Origin: an uncultured Eubacteriales bacterium
GTDB taxonomy: Bacteria; Bacillota; Clostridia; Oscillospirales; Oscillospiraceae
NCBI GenBank assembly: GCA_900544295.1
Contig: UQUO01000003.1
Span: forward strand, 101,145-165,144
Direction: 5' to 3'
Length of the DNA stretch: 64,000 nucleotides
The notes under the pieces were generated by a model that searched no databases, had not been told where the DNA came from, and saw nothing but the letters and a program-made list of their open reading frames with translations. The position numbers were made by a program, and so were the translations under genes. Shown here one piece after another: positions 25,861 to 33,860 of the stretch (position 1 is its first letter; every line of letters starts with the position of its first letter).

Positions 25861-27648
25861 ATGGATACCAATATGGATAAATATCTGGGTACATTCCTGG
25901 ATGACAGATATGAGATACTTGAGGTCATAGGCACCGGAGGCATGGCGGTAGTTTACAAGGCCATGTGTCACCGCCTCAACCGTTGTGTCGCGGTCAAAAT
26001 CCTGAGGGACGAGTTGGCGCAGGACGAGGAGTTCCGCCAGCGGTTCCAGACCGAGGCGCAGGCCGTTGCCATGCTCTCGCACCCGAACATTGTGTCTGTG
26101 TACGACGTCAGTCACAGCGAGGGTGTTGAATACATCGTCATGGAGCTCATCGAGGGCGTGACCCTCATGCAGTACATGAAGAAAAAGGGCGCCCTCGGCT
26201 GGAAGGAGGCCCTGCATTTTGCCGTCCAGATATCCAAGGCGCTGGAGCATGCGCACGAAAAGGGCATCATCCACCGGGATATAAAGCCCCAGAACATAAT
26301 GATACTCAAGGACGGCACCATCAAGGTCGCCGACTTCGGCATAGCCGCGCTCGAATCCGCCCAGGAAAAGAAGAGCGACCAGACCGTCGGTTCCGTACAC
26401 TACATCGCGCCCGAGCAGGCCCGCGGCGAGCAGCCTGACCCCCGGAGCGACATATACTCCCTCGGCGTCGTCATGTACGAGATGCTGACCGGCAAGATGC
26501 CCTACGACGGCGACACCGCGGAGCAGGTCGCGCTCCAGCATATCACCGGCTGCGCCGTCCCGCCCCAGGAGCTGAACCCCGATATACCCGAGGAACTGGC
26601 GCGCATCACGCTGAAGGCGATGAACGCCGATATAAACGCCCGCTACCAGAGCGCCTCTGCGCTCCTTAACGAGCTCGAACTCTTCCGCAAACAGCAGGCC
26701 GCAACGAGCCTCGGCTCCGGCGAGAGCGATGCCGAAGGCATCGAATACGACGGCGGCGTCAGCCCCGACGTGCGTCCCATAGGCAAGGGCGGCGAGCTCA
26801 CTAAGGAGAAATATATACGCCGCCGTCGCCGTTCCAGAAAGGTCAGCATCCTTTCCGGGGCCTGCGGCGTGCTCGTGTTCCTAATTGCGGTCTTTGTTTT
26901 CCTCTGGAACTACTGGCTGCGCGACATCTTCAGCGTCGCGGAGAGGATAAACATACCCAACTTCGTCGGCAACAGCTATGAGGACATCGTGAACAGCTCC
27001 GAGTTTAAAAAGCTCTTCAACTTCGAGGTCAACTACGCCATAGACCCCGAGGTCCCCGAGGGCCAGATAATCGGCCAGGACCCGGAGGCGGACAGGAGCA
27101 TGATGGTCGTGCCGGAGGGCATAGACATCAGCCTCACCGTCAGCACCGGCGTGCGTCAGACCACCATCCCCGACGTAACGAACAAGCACTATCAGGAGGC
27201 GACGCTGGAGCTGCAAAATGCCGGCTTCATCGTTGAGATAGCCAGTACTGAGGCTTCCGACACCGTGACGGAGGACTACGTCATATCCACGGACCCCGCG
27301 CCGGGCGAGCAGCTCGCTGCCGGCTCCACTGTGTTCCTTACAGTCAGTGCCGGGCCTTCCATCAAGGTCGTAACGATGCCTAACCTCGTCGGCTCCACGG
27401 AGAAGGACGCGATCAGCCGCATTGAGAGCTCCAACCTCAGCTACGGCGACACCACCTATATCCACAGCGATTACGATGAGGGCACTGTGATCCGCCAGAG
27501 TATCGAGGCCTACAGCGACGTTGAGGAGCACACCCGCATCTTCATCTGGGTCTCCCTCGGCCCGGAGACTACGCCTACGCCCGAGCCCACGCCCAGCCCG
27601 ACGCCTCCTGTAGAGAGCGCCGATCCCGGCTATTTCTTCTCGAATTGA
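25861..27648 (+). CDS. prkC: PASTA-domain serine/threonine kinase PrkC
   Basis: A 595-aa transmembrane kinase that senses cell-wall fragments or germination signals. The glycine loop GTGGMAVV and the VAVKIL lysine open the kinase domain. HRDIKPQN is the catalytic loop, DFGIA the metal-binding loop and APEQARGE the P+1 region. A basic stretch YIRRRRRSRK precedes one membrane helix (about residues 330-350). Three PASTA repeats follow, starting at IPNFVGNSYEDI, TIPDVTNKHYQEA and TMPNLVGSTEKDA, then a Pro/Thr-rich tail. ATG 25861 has GGAGGCAGCG upstream. Confidence 0.94.
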   Translation: MDTNMDKYLGTFLDDRYEILEVIGTGGMAVVYKAMCHRLNRCVAVKILRDELAQDEEFRQRFQTEAQAVAMLSHPNIVSVYDVSHSEGVEYIVMELIEGVTLMQYMKKKGALGWKEALHFAVQISKALEHAHEKGIIHRDIKPQNIMILKDGTIKVADFGIAALESAQEKKSDQTVGSVHYIAPEQARGEQPDPRSDIYSLGVVMYEMLTGKMPYDGDTAEQVALQHITGCAVPPQELNPDIPEELARITLKAMNADINARYQSASALLNELELFRKQQAATSLGSGESDAEGIEYDGGVSPDVRPIGKGGELTKEKYIRRRRRSRKVSILSGACGVLVFLIAVFVFLWNYWLRDIFSVAERINIPNFVGNSYEDIVNSSEFKKLFNFEVNYAIDPEVPEGQIIGQDPEADRSMMVVPEGIDISLTVSTGVRQTTIPDVTNKHYQEATLELQNAGFIVEIASTEASDTVTEDYVISTDPAPGEQLAAGSTVFLTVSAGPSIKVVTMPNLVGSTEKDAISRIESSNLSYGDTTYIHSDYDEGTVIRQSIEAYSDVEEHTRIFIWVSLGPETTPTPEPTPSPTPPVESADPGYFFSN

Positions 27649-28520
27649 TGCAGGGCGTCATAGTCAAAGCCCTGAGCGGCTTCTATTACGTGAAAACAGA
27701 CAGCGAAACGGTCGAGTGCAGGGCACGCGGCCGTTTCCGGCTGGACGGTTCCTCGCCCCTGGTGGGCGACAGGGTGGAGATATCGCTGGACTCAAACGGC
27801 AAAGGGCGCGTGGATAAGCTCCTGCCGCGGCGAAATTTCTTTATCCGCCCGGCTGTGGCGAATATTGATTTGCTCATCGCGGTGGCCTCTGAGGTAAACC
27901 CGGTGACGGACCCTTTTCTTATCGACAGGGTGACTGCCTTTGCAGAGCACATGGATTGCGGCGTCGTCATATGTATAAACAAGTCCGATGCCTCTACCTC
28001 AAGACGCCTGCGGGACATCTATGCCACCACGGGCTACCGCGTGATTGAGACGAGCGCCCTGACCGGGGAGGGCATAGAAGAGCTGCGCGAGTGCATACGC
28101 GGCAAAGTCTGCGCCTTTTCGGGAAATTCGGGCGTGGGCAAATCCAGCATCCTGAACGCCCTGGAGCCTGGCCTTCGCCTGGAAACCGGGGATGTCAGTG
28201 AAAAGCTGGGACGTGGCCGGCATACCACGCGGCACGTGGAGATCTTCCCCGCAGGGGGCGCGTGGGTGGCGGACACTCCGGGCTTTGCCTCCTTCGACAT
28301 GGAGCAGCTGCCGCCTATCCCGAAGGAGGAACTGCAGCACTGCTTCCCCGAATTTGAGCCGTACATAGGCCGCTGCCGCTTCGACGACTGCGCGCACCTC
28401 AAAGAACCCGGCTGCGCGGTCCGCGAGGCGATAGAGCAGGGAAGAATACACCCCATCCGCCACGAGAGCTATGCACGGCTGTATGAGATATCCGCCAAGT
28501 ACCGCGAATGGGAAAAGTAA
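27648..28520 (+). CDS. rsgA: Ribosome small-subunit GTPase RsgA
   Basis: A 290-aa circularly permuted GTPase that matures the 30S subunit. An OB-fold domain comes first. The G motifs follow in permuted order: G4 CINKSD, then G1 GNSGVGKSS, then G3 DTPG. A C-terminal zinc knuckle contains CRFDDCAHLKEPGC. ATG 27648 overlaps the prkC stop. Confidence 0.94.
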   Translation: MQGVIVKALSGFYYVKTDSETVECRARGRFRLDGSSPLVGDRVEISLDSNGKGRVDKLLPRRNFFIRPAVANIDLLIAVASEVNPVTDPFLIDRVTAFAEHMDCGVVICINKSDASTSRRLRDIYATTGYRVIETSALTGEGIEELRECIRGKVCAFSGNSGVGKSSILNALEPGLRLETGDVSEKLGRGRHTTRHVEIFPAGGAWVADTPGFASFDMEQLPPIPKEELQHCFPEFEPYIGRCRFDDCAHLKEPGCAVREAIEQGRIHPIRHESYARLYEISAKYREWEK

Positions 28521-28584
28521 CATGGACAGCACCTCCCGCATATAATGCAGTGTAAGGCCGCATATGTGCGCAGGAGGTGTTTTT

Positions 28585-28743
28585 ATGTGCCGGAGGCGGA
28601 GAAACGGGAATACGCTGGGCTGCCTGGTTGTCCTGGCGGGGGTGCTCATCATACTGGCACTCGTGCTGCCCGCGGGCTTCTGGTGGTTTGCGCTGGCGAT
28701 AGCGCTCATCTGCGGCGGGATTTGGCTGCTGAGGTGCCGATAG
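28585..28743 (+). CDS. Small membrane protein of 52 aa, unknown
   Basis: I do not recognise a family. The ORF starts with a basic MCRRRRNGN. Two hydrophobic stretches follow (about residues 11-30 and 32-48), separated by AGFWW, and it ends LLRCR. An excellent CAGGAGGTG Shine-Dalgarno lies 6 nt before ATG 28585. It sits between rsgA and spoVM, where Bacillus has rpe and thiN. A CATATAAT at 28539-28546 could be a sporulation-sigma -10, but I see no convincing -35. A sporulation role is inference from position only. Confidence 0.6.
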   Translation: MCRRRRNGNTLGCLVVLAGVLIILALVLPAGFWWFALAIALICGGIWLLRCR

Positions 28744-28754
28744 GAGGTAGGGGA

Positions 28755-28835
28755 ATGAGGATAATAGTCATAAAGCTGCCCGCCTGCATTTCGAGGTTCC
28801 TGCTCCGGCTGAGGGGCGGGTACGAGCCGGAGTAA
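28755..28835 (+). CDS. spoVM: Spore morphogenetic protein SpoVM
   Basis: A 26-codon ORF, easily missed, with a strong TAGGAGGTAGGGGA Shine-Dalgarno. It begins MRIIVIKLPACISRFLLRL: a short beta-like start, a KLP motif and an amphipathic basic helix. This matches the length and layout of Bacillus SpoVM (26 aa, start MKFYTIKLPKFLGG), which recognises the convex forespore membrane and anchors SpoIVA. The place downstream of prpC-prkC-rsgA is also where spoVM lies in Bacillus. The next gene encodes SipL, another SpoIVA partner. The C-terminal YEPE is more acidic than in Bacillus. Confidence 0.85.
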   Translation: MRIIVIKLPACISRFLLRLRGGYEPE

Positions 28836-28891
28836 TACCCCCGCGCCCTGCCGCATAGATTTTAGAGAAACTACGGCAGGGGGAGATAGGA

Positions 28892-30415
28892 ATGGAACTG
28901 TCAATGAAGCGCAGCGGCATTGCCTGCTGTGAAAAGGTGTTTGAATATGCCATGCCCGTCGAGCAGGCCACTGAGACCGTGGTGCCGGATACGATGCCCG
29001 ACGTGGAGCGCATACTCTGCGCGGAGGGCATGGTCATAATCAGGAGCAAGGAAGTCAGCGAGGGGCGCGTCACCGTCTCTGCGGGCGTGGCCGCGACGGT
29101 GCTGTATTCGCCTGAAGGCGGCGGCAGGCCGTGCCGCCTGAGCGCCGTCGTACCCATCGAGCTGGAACTGGATGCGCCCGGCGTCACGCAGGAGAGCATA
29201 CCCGTCGCCATGCTCAGCCTCACGGGCGTCGAGGCCAGAATGCTCAACCCGCGCAAACTGTTGGTGCGCGCGGTCGTCTACGCCTGCGTCGAGTGCTATG
29301 ACAGGACGGAGATGAGCTTCTGCGACGGCCTGGAGGGCGACGAGGCCGGGGACGTCGAGGTACTTACTGACAGCCGCACGATAAGCCCCGTGGTCTGCGT
29401 GCGGGAGAAAACCTTTGTCGTGTCGGACGAGTACCGTCTTCCGCCTGGGCAGCCGCCGCTGGGGGAGATCGTGTGGCACGGTGTTGACATAGTCCCGGGC
29501 AGCGTCCGGGCCGTAGGCTCAAAGATAGTTTTCGGCGGGACTGTGCGTATGGCGGTGCTCTATGAGGCTGCGGAGACGGGTGAGCTGGCCTCCGCGAGCT
29601 TCGAGACGGAGTTTTCGCAGATGCTGGACACGGGCGTGGAGCTGAGCAGCCCCGATTGCAGCGTGTATACCATGCTCACAGCCGAATACGTGGAGCCAAT
29701 GACGCTGTCCGGCGGGGAGAGGGGCATCTCGGCGGAGTTCCACCTCGTTTCCCAGGTCGTGTGTACCGACAGCGTGCGGGTCGTGTGTGTGACGGACTGC
29801 TACAGCAATGGCCGCGAGCTGGATATTACGAGCGCCGAGACGGAACTGGGCTGCGTCCAGCGCCGCAGCACAGTGCGCGCAACGGTGCACGAGAGCCTGC
29901 CCGCCTCGCCGCCGCCGGTGGAGATATGCCGCGTGCTCTGCCGGACGGGAACGGCGGTCTGCGAGGGCGGAACGCTCCGCTGCCCGGTGACGGTGACGGT
30001 GCTCTATCGCGCGGCGGACGGACAGTTCTACTCCGTAGCGCGCCGCCTGAGTTCGGAGGCCCCGGCGGAGCTGGGTGAGAATGAATACGCGGCCCTGGTG
30101 CGAGCAAGCTGCTCGGACTGCTCGGCCTCGCCCACGTCTTCGGGCGCGGATGTGCGTCTGCTGGTGGATTTCGAGCTGCTGGTGGTAAAGCGCATAGGTG
30201 TACCGCAGATCGACAGCGTGGCCTGCGGCGAGGCGCTGGAGGCGGGCGGAGCGCCGTCTCTGACTGTTGTCAGGGCTGGGGCGGGGGATACGCTCTGGGC
30301 GCTTGGCAAGCGCTACCGTTCAACGGCGCGGCTCATCGCGGCGCAGAACGGCCTGGCGGAGGGCGATGCGCTGGAAGGAAAAACTCTGCTCATACCCACG
30401 GCAAGGCACAAATAG
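28892..30415 (+). CDS. sipL: SipL-like SPOCS/DUF3794 and LysM spore coat assembly protein
   Basis: A 507-aa protein with a long N-terminal region of repeated DUF3794/SPOCS units. Each has the pattern of a strand-rich domain with ExVVPDTMPDVERIL-like or EIVWHGVDIVPG blocks. A C-terminal LysM domain covers about residues 455-505 (TVVRAGAGDTLWALGKRYR ... NGL ... LLIPT). This is the architecture of SipL, the clostridial SpoIVA-interacting protein needed for coat localisation. In C. difficile the LysM domain binds SpoIVA. ATG 28892 is preceded by GGGGGAGATAGG. It follows spoVM by 56 nt and ends at a strong terminator. Confidence 0.85.
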   Translation: MELSMKRSGIACCEKVFEYAMPVEQATETVVPDTMPDVERILCAEGMVIIRSKEVSEGRVTVSAGVAATVLYSPEGGGRPCRLSAVVPIELELDAPGVTQESIPVAMLSLTGVEARMLNPRKLLVRAVVYACVECYDRTEMSFCDGLEGDEAGDVEVLTDSRTISPVVCVREKTFVVSDEYRLPPGQPPLGEIVWHGVDIVPGSVRAVGSKIVFGGTVRMAVLYEAAETGELASASFETEFSQMLDTGVELSSPDCSVYTMLTAEYVEPMTLSGGERGISAEFHLVSQVVCTDSVRVVCVTDCYSNGRELDITSAETELGCVQRRSTVRATVHESLPASPPPVEICRVLCRTGTAVCEGGTLRCPVTVTVLYRAADGQFYSVARRLSSEAPAELGENEYAALVRASCSDCSASPTSSGADVRLLVDFELLVVKRIGVPQIDSVACGEALEAGGAPSLTVVRAGAGDTLWALGKRYRSTARLIAAQNGLAEGDALEGKTLLIPTARHK

Positions 30416-30423
30416 CGAAGTTT

Positions 30424-30455
30424 AAGGGGGCGAAAGCTGCGGCTTTCGCCCCCTT
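30424..30455 (+). terminator. Terminator after sipL
   Basis: A 14-bp perfect stem (30424-30437 with 30442-30455) with a four-base loop, followed by GCATATTTCT. The stem is very stable although the T-tract is broken. Confidence 0.75.
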
Positions 30456-30466
30456 GCATATTTCTC

Positions 30467-30495
30467 TTGCATGAATGGATAGGTAGTGATAAAAT
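30467..30495 (+). promoter_or_regulatory. SigA-type promoter of yebC
   Basis: TTGCAT (30467-30472), 17 nt and TAAAAT (30490-30495), just after the sipL terminator and 35 nt before the yebC start. In the lysogen this promoter may also feed the integrase gene, because no terminator separates yebC from it. Confidence 0.7.
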
Positions 30496-30529
30496 ACATG
30501 GGAATACTAAGGCTCAAGGGGTTGTTACG

Positions 30530-31264
30530 ATGTCAGGACATTCCAAGTGGCACAACATACAGAAAACCAAGGGCGCTCAGGACGCTAAGCGCGCGCAGGC
30601 CTTCACCAAGATAGCCAGAGAGATGATAGTCGCCGTCAAGGAGGGCGGAAGCGGGGACCCCGCGAATAACTCCCGCCTCGCCGCCGTCATCACCAAGGCC
30701 AAGGCCGCGAACATGCCCAACGACAATATAAAGCGCACCATCGAAAAGGCGCTCGGCAGCGGCAATACCGATAACTACGAGTCCATCACCTATGAGGGCT
30801 ACGGCCCCAGCGGCGTCGCCATAATCGTCGAGGCCATGAGCGATAACCGCAACCGCACAGCCTCCGACGTGCGGCACGCTTTCGACAAGAACAACGGCAA
30901 CATGGGCGCGGCCGGCTGCGTCTCCTGGAGCTTTGACCGCAAGGGCGTTATCGTCGTCAATAATGAGGACGGCGACCTCGATGAGGACAAGGTCATGGAG
31001 GATGCCCTGGAGGCCGGCGCCGCGGACATGGAGGCCGATGGCGACGTGTTCTCCGTCTACACCGAGCCGGACGACGTCACAGCCGTTGCGGAATATCTCA
31101 CGAGCCACGGCTACGAGCTGCTCTCCGCCCAGGTCGAGATGGTCCCGCAGACCTATATAAAGCTCACAGACGAGGGCGACATCAAGAGCATGCAGAAGAT
31201 GCTCGACATGTTCGAGGATAACGACGACGTCCAGAACGTCTGGCACAACTGGGATCAGGACTGA
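30530..31264 (+). CDS. yebC: YebC/PmpR-family protein; 3' end serves as phage attachment site
   Basis: A 244-aa protein of the TACO1/YebC family, which has been linked both to transcription regulation and to translation of proline-rich stretches. The MSGHSKWHNIQ start, KAANMPNDNIKRTIEKALG and YEGYGPSGVAIIVE are diagnostic. I chose ATG 30530 because every family member starts at this motif. The prophage starts at its 3' end. The last 33 codons including the stop are repeated, diverged (84/99 nt), at 53610-53708 together with a terminator. The C-terminus now present is therefore probably supplied by the phage, and the original end is the distal copy. Confidence 0.93.
   Translation: MSGHSKWHNIQKTKGAQDAKRAQAFTKIAREMIVAVKEGGSGDPANNSRLAAVITKAKAANMPNDNIKRTIEKALGSGNTDNYESITYEGYGPSGVAIIVEAMSDNRNRTASDVRHAFDKNNGNMGAAGCVSWSFDRKGVIVVNNEDGDLDEDKVMEDALEAGAADMEADGDVFSVYTEPDDVTAVAEYLTSHGYELLSAQVEMVPQTYIKLTDEGDIKSMQKMLDMFEDNDDVQNVWHNWDQD
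31166..31264 (+). repeat. attL-side copy of the yebC 3' end
   Basis: It aligns without gaps to 53610-53708 with 15 mismatches in 99 nt, most of them silent; 26 of 32 residues are the same. Two fully identical blocks could hold the crossover: 23 bp at 31232-31254 and 11 bp at 31177-31187. Homology stops abruptly at the upstream edge of the repeat, so a crossover near that edge is the simpler reading. Confidence 0.85.
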
Positions 31265-31324
31265 GCGGAACTCGAATAATCACCTTTTTGGGTGTATTTC
31301 ACTCAAATAGTTGCAGGAACAGGG

Positions 31325-31430
31325 TGAAAAAGTTATAAAATCGGATTGCTCGAAAATTGCCAAAAGGCGGCAGTTGTGACATACAAGCGAGTTAGGCCGA
31401 TAAACATTCACCCTTCACCTGTGACAAACA
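31325..31430 (+). promoter_or_regulatory. Candidate integrase arm-type sites, left end
   Basis: TGAAAAAGTT at 31325-31334 and GTTGTGACATACA at 31373-31385 both recur in the same orientation near the other prophage end (53583-53592 and 53533-53545). A related GTGACAAACA is at 31421-31430. Matched short repeats on both sides of the crossover are expected for arm-binding sites of a tyrosine integrase. Confidence 0.55.
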
Positions 31431-31440
31431 TGAGGTGATT

Positions 31441-32340
31441 ATGGTGACAGTACAAGCGGCAATCAAGGAGTATCTGGTGGAGTGTGAGGTAAGGCGCTAC
31501 ACTCCCAAGACAATCAAAGGGTACAGGACGGCACTGAACATTTTCCAGCAAGTCTTAACTGAGATTGGTGTCACAGACATTGAGGATGTGACTATGGCAA
31601 GCGTCAAGAAATTTCAGCAGATTTTGGTTGGAAAGAAGCATAAGGGTACTTATATTAACAGCTTACTCAAAGCCTCTAAGAGCTTCATTTCTTACTGTTT
31701 TTCTGAGGGAATTGGAGGCTTTAGCACCCAAGGCCGTGCCTATCCGTGGGTTAAGCAAGACAAGCCGGTTATCAAGGCGTTTTCTCCAAAAGATGTGCGT
31801 ATTCTTCTGGGAAGCTGCAAGGGTAACGACTTTCTGGACGTAAGGGACTGCGCAATCATTACCACCTTCTTTGAGACGGGGATACGGTGCGCAGAGCTTT
31901 ACAGCATCAAGCCAGAGCATATCCACGATGATTACATCCTGATTGCCAATGGCAAAAACCATAAGCAAAGAGTTGTCCCTATTTCTGCTCCGTTGAGAAA
32001 AGCAATGCTCAGATTTGACAGAGTGAGGGAAAACTACTTCTCTTACAAAGCAGTTGACGATTATTATTTCCTTTCGTTTCATGGCAAGCAGCTCACCAAC
32101 AGCGCCGTTGAACATATTCTCAAGCGGCGTGGTGAAGGGATTGATGATGTAAGGGTAAGCCCTCATACTTGCCGACATACCTGGGCGCAAGCACAGATTA
32201 GGATGGGGACAGACTTATATACCATCAGCCGTCTGCTGGGGCATGAAAACATCCGCATTACACAGATATATCTTGAGAGCTTGCGTGACGAGGACATTAT
32301 CAAGATGTCCAAAAACAAAAGCGTATTGCAAAACCTATGA
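31441..32340 (+). CDS. Phage tyrosine integrase
   Basis: A 299-aa site-specific recombinase. An N-terminal SAM-like core-binding domain (about residues 1-100) has the YTPKTIKGYRTAL signature. The catalytic domain shows Arg in TGIRCAEL, Lys in NGKNHKQR, HTCRHT (HxxR), LGHENI and the nucleophile Tyr in ITQIYLE. There is no extra N-terminal arm-binding AP2/zinc domain of the large Tn916 type. I prefer ATG 31441, with GAGGTG just upstream, over GTG 31435. It lies 176 nt after yebC in the same direction, beside its own attachment site. Confidence 0.92.
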   Translation: MVTVQAAIKEYLVECEVRRYTPKTIKGYRTALNIFQQVLTEIGVTDIEDVTMASVKKFQQILVGKKHKGTYINSLLKASKSFISYCFSEGIGGFSTQGRAYPWVKQDKPVIKAFSPKDVRILLGSCKGNDFLDVRDCAIITTFFETGIRCAELYSIKPEHIHDDYILIANGKNHKQRVVPISAPLRKAMLRFDRVRENYFSYKAVDDYYFLSFHGKQLTNSAVEHILKRRGEGIDDVRVSPHTCRHTWAQAQIRMGTDLYTISRLLGHENIRITQIYLESLRDEDIIKMSKNKSVLQNL

Positions 32341-32372
32341 AAAATGCGGAGTTGATGAAAGGGGTAAGAGAC

Positions 32373-32813
32373 ATGAAAAGATTGCTTTCTTCGCTTTTAG
32401 CTGTTTCAATCATGTTCCTGTTTACTGGATGCGGCGGCGTATCTGATGGAGATTTCGATACCTATGATATTCTGTCTTTCTATCTGGACGAAGATACCCG
32501 TGAAGTAGATGATACTTTGGAGGACTTCATTACATACAAGGAAACTTGGACAATCACTAATAATAGCAATAGAACTATATCGGGGATTGCGTTCACGGTT
32601 TCCTTTTTAGATGAAAACGACACAATCATAAAATCTGATTCGAGAACGCTTTCCGTTTCTCTGTCCCCAGGCCAGTCCTATAATCAGCTTGTATATTCCA
32701 CTGATGAATATGAGTCCAGCATGGTTACAAATTACGAGTATGAACTTGAAAATGGGCGTGTAATTGGCCTGGATTTGGTTGCGGGAACCTGCGATTACAT
32801 CAACAATTTATAA
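32373..32813 (+). CDS. Small lipoprotein, probable lysogenic cargo
   Basis: A 146-aa secreted lipoprotein. The signal peptide MKRLLSSLLAVSIMFLFTGC ends in a clear lipobox (LFTGC, Cys20). An Asp-rich stretch follows, then a single strand-rich domain with TWTITNNSNRTISGIAFTVSF, the pattern of an immunoglobulin-like FxLYD-type domain. I chose ATG 32373 because AAAGGGGTAAGAG lies just before it; upstream ATGs would place the signal peptide too far in. It is followed by its own terminator, so it can be expressed in the lysogen independently of the lytic genes. Function unknown; superinfection exclusion is one possibility. Confidence 0.72.
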   Translation: MKRLLSSLLAVSIMFLFTGCGGVSDGDFDTYDILSFYLDEDTREVDDTLEDFITYKETWTITNNSNRTISGIAFTVSFLDENDTIIKSDSRTLSVSLSPGQSYNQLVYSTDEYESSMVTNYEYELENGRVIGLDLVAGTCDYINNL

Positions 32814-32829
32814 AGTCAATACATTTAGA

Positions 32830-32860
32830 ACGGTACGGATTTTTCCGTGCCGTTTTTTTT
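32830..32860 (+). terminator. Terminator after the lipoprotein gene
   Basis: A 9-bp stem (32830-32838 with 32845-32853, one G-T pair) followed by seven further T residues. It separates integrase and lipoprotein from the repeat region and downstream genes. Confidence 0.88.
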
Positions 32861-32868
32861 ATGCCCTT

Positions 32869-33305
32869 TTACGAAAACATACAAAAAATAGGCACCGGCG
32901 CAAGAATAATTCTGAACTCAACCCATGAAGTGCCAACTGCTGATGATGCTTCATTGGCCGTACATTTGGTGATATAGGAAGACTTGTTGACAAAAATGAG
33001 CGCCTTAAAACCATTGTGGCACAAGGATTTTTCGGGTGCTTGATGTGGTGTAGTAATGGAGAATAATATATGCTTCAAAATTTTTTACAAATAATCGGCA
33101 ATATCAATCGAATAATTCTGAAACCAATCTTTGAAGCGACAATTATTGACGATGCTTCGGAGGCAAGACATTTGGCGTATATATGAGGGAATACGGAGGC
33201 TGTGTGCTTCATGGTTTTGGTGCTGTTTGAAAATAGAATGTGCTTAAAACCCGTTGGGACACAGGGCAACGGAGAGCACTTGATGAGGCGTTATAGTGGA
33301 TAGTA
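32869..33305 (-). repeat. Two degenerate units of about 200 bp with related minus-strand ORFs
   Basis: Unit 1 (about 32869-33078) and unit 2 (about 33079-33305) are diverged copies. On the minus strand they read as a 69-aa ORF (33078 to 32869) and a 64-aa ORF (33269 to 33075). Both contain KHILFS, a K-C-x-A-x-E-A-S-S block and an FRII...PI.C end. The six KHILFS codons differ between units at five silent positions. Unit 2 also preserves TPHQ and LCxNGF in a neighbouring frame, interrupted by a 1-nt shift and a stop. This looks like decayed coding repeats; neither ORF has a convincing Shine-Dalgarno. Confidence 0.65.
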
Positions 33306-33860
33306 ACGCTATGTTTTTGAAAGTCTTTCCCAGCTTTCCCACCGTTGATTAACGGACACTCCCAAGGGCGGCTCACCGTTCTAAACATAGGGACAAACCG
33401 CTGAAACGACGATGAACAACGGACTCTTCCTTGCCAAAACGATAAATAGCTATAAGGGAAGAAAAATGAACCCATGTCGTTTGTATGTTGAGGGAAGGAA
33501 TTAAGACGGTTTTTATTTTGATATCAACATTTATAAAAACCGTTGTTCAACGCCTACTACATCTTACGGACAATGAAAAAATGATGAATTTTGTGCTTAT
33601 TACAGCTGTTCATCAACGGTACTATCTTCCCCAAATGAGATAAATAGCTATAAGGGAACAAAAATGAACCACCCATAAAGTATGAGGAAGAATTAAGACG
33701 GTATGTTTTTTGAAGTTCAATCTACCCTTTTTATCGTTGATAGACGGATTGTTCCAAGGGTGACTTGGCGCTCTAAACATAGGGACAAATCTTCAAAAAG
33801 CCGTTGAATAACGGACATTTCCCATCCAAAACGATAAATAGCTATAAGGGGACAAATTCA
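33306..33860 (+). repeat. Three degenerate repeat units of 160-200 bp
   Basis: Units lie at about 33310-33509, 33510-33699 and 33700-33860. Each ends in GATAAATAGCTATAAGGG (about 33440, 33640 and 33830). Units 1 and 3 share CTAAACATAGGGACAAA (33381 and 33773), and units 1 and 2 share GAATTAAGACGGT. Hairpin-prone CCGTTGAnTAACGG motifs recur. Read on the minus strand, units 1 and 3 share PYSYLSFW, then RFVPMFR, then a PW and an IN, but unit 3 has an in-frame stop. No ORF in this stretch looks functional. Confidence 0.65.
33506..33543 (+). repeat. Perfect 11-bp inverted repeat at a unit junction
   Basis: ACGGTTTTTAT (33506-33516) pairs with ATAAAAACCGT (33533-33543). The 16-nt loop contains the palindrome TGATATCA. 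It sits where the first and second repeat units meet and could form a cruciform or RNA hairpin, or be a protein-binding site. Confidence 0.5.

Noticed and set aside
24665..25894. A 409-aa minus-strand open frame opposite rlmN and prpC
   Set aside because: Antisense shadow of two clear genes with conserved active-site motifs; low-complexity His/Val-rich translation.
33209..33475. An 88-aa minus-strand ORF as a real gene
   Set aside because: It spans the junction of two repeat units, lacks a ribosome-binding site, and its equivalent in another unit is broken by a stop; treated as repeat-derived.
33306..33860. CRISPR array
   Set aside because: The repeats are 160-200 bp, imperfect and few, with no constant short repeat and no cas genes.
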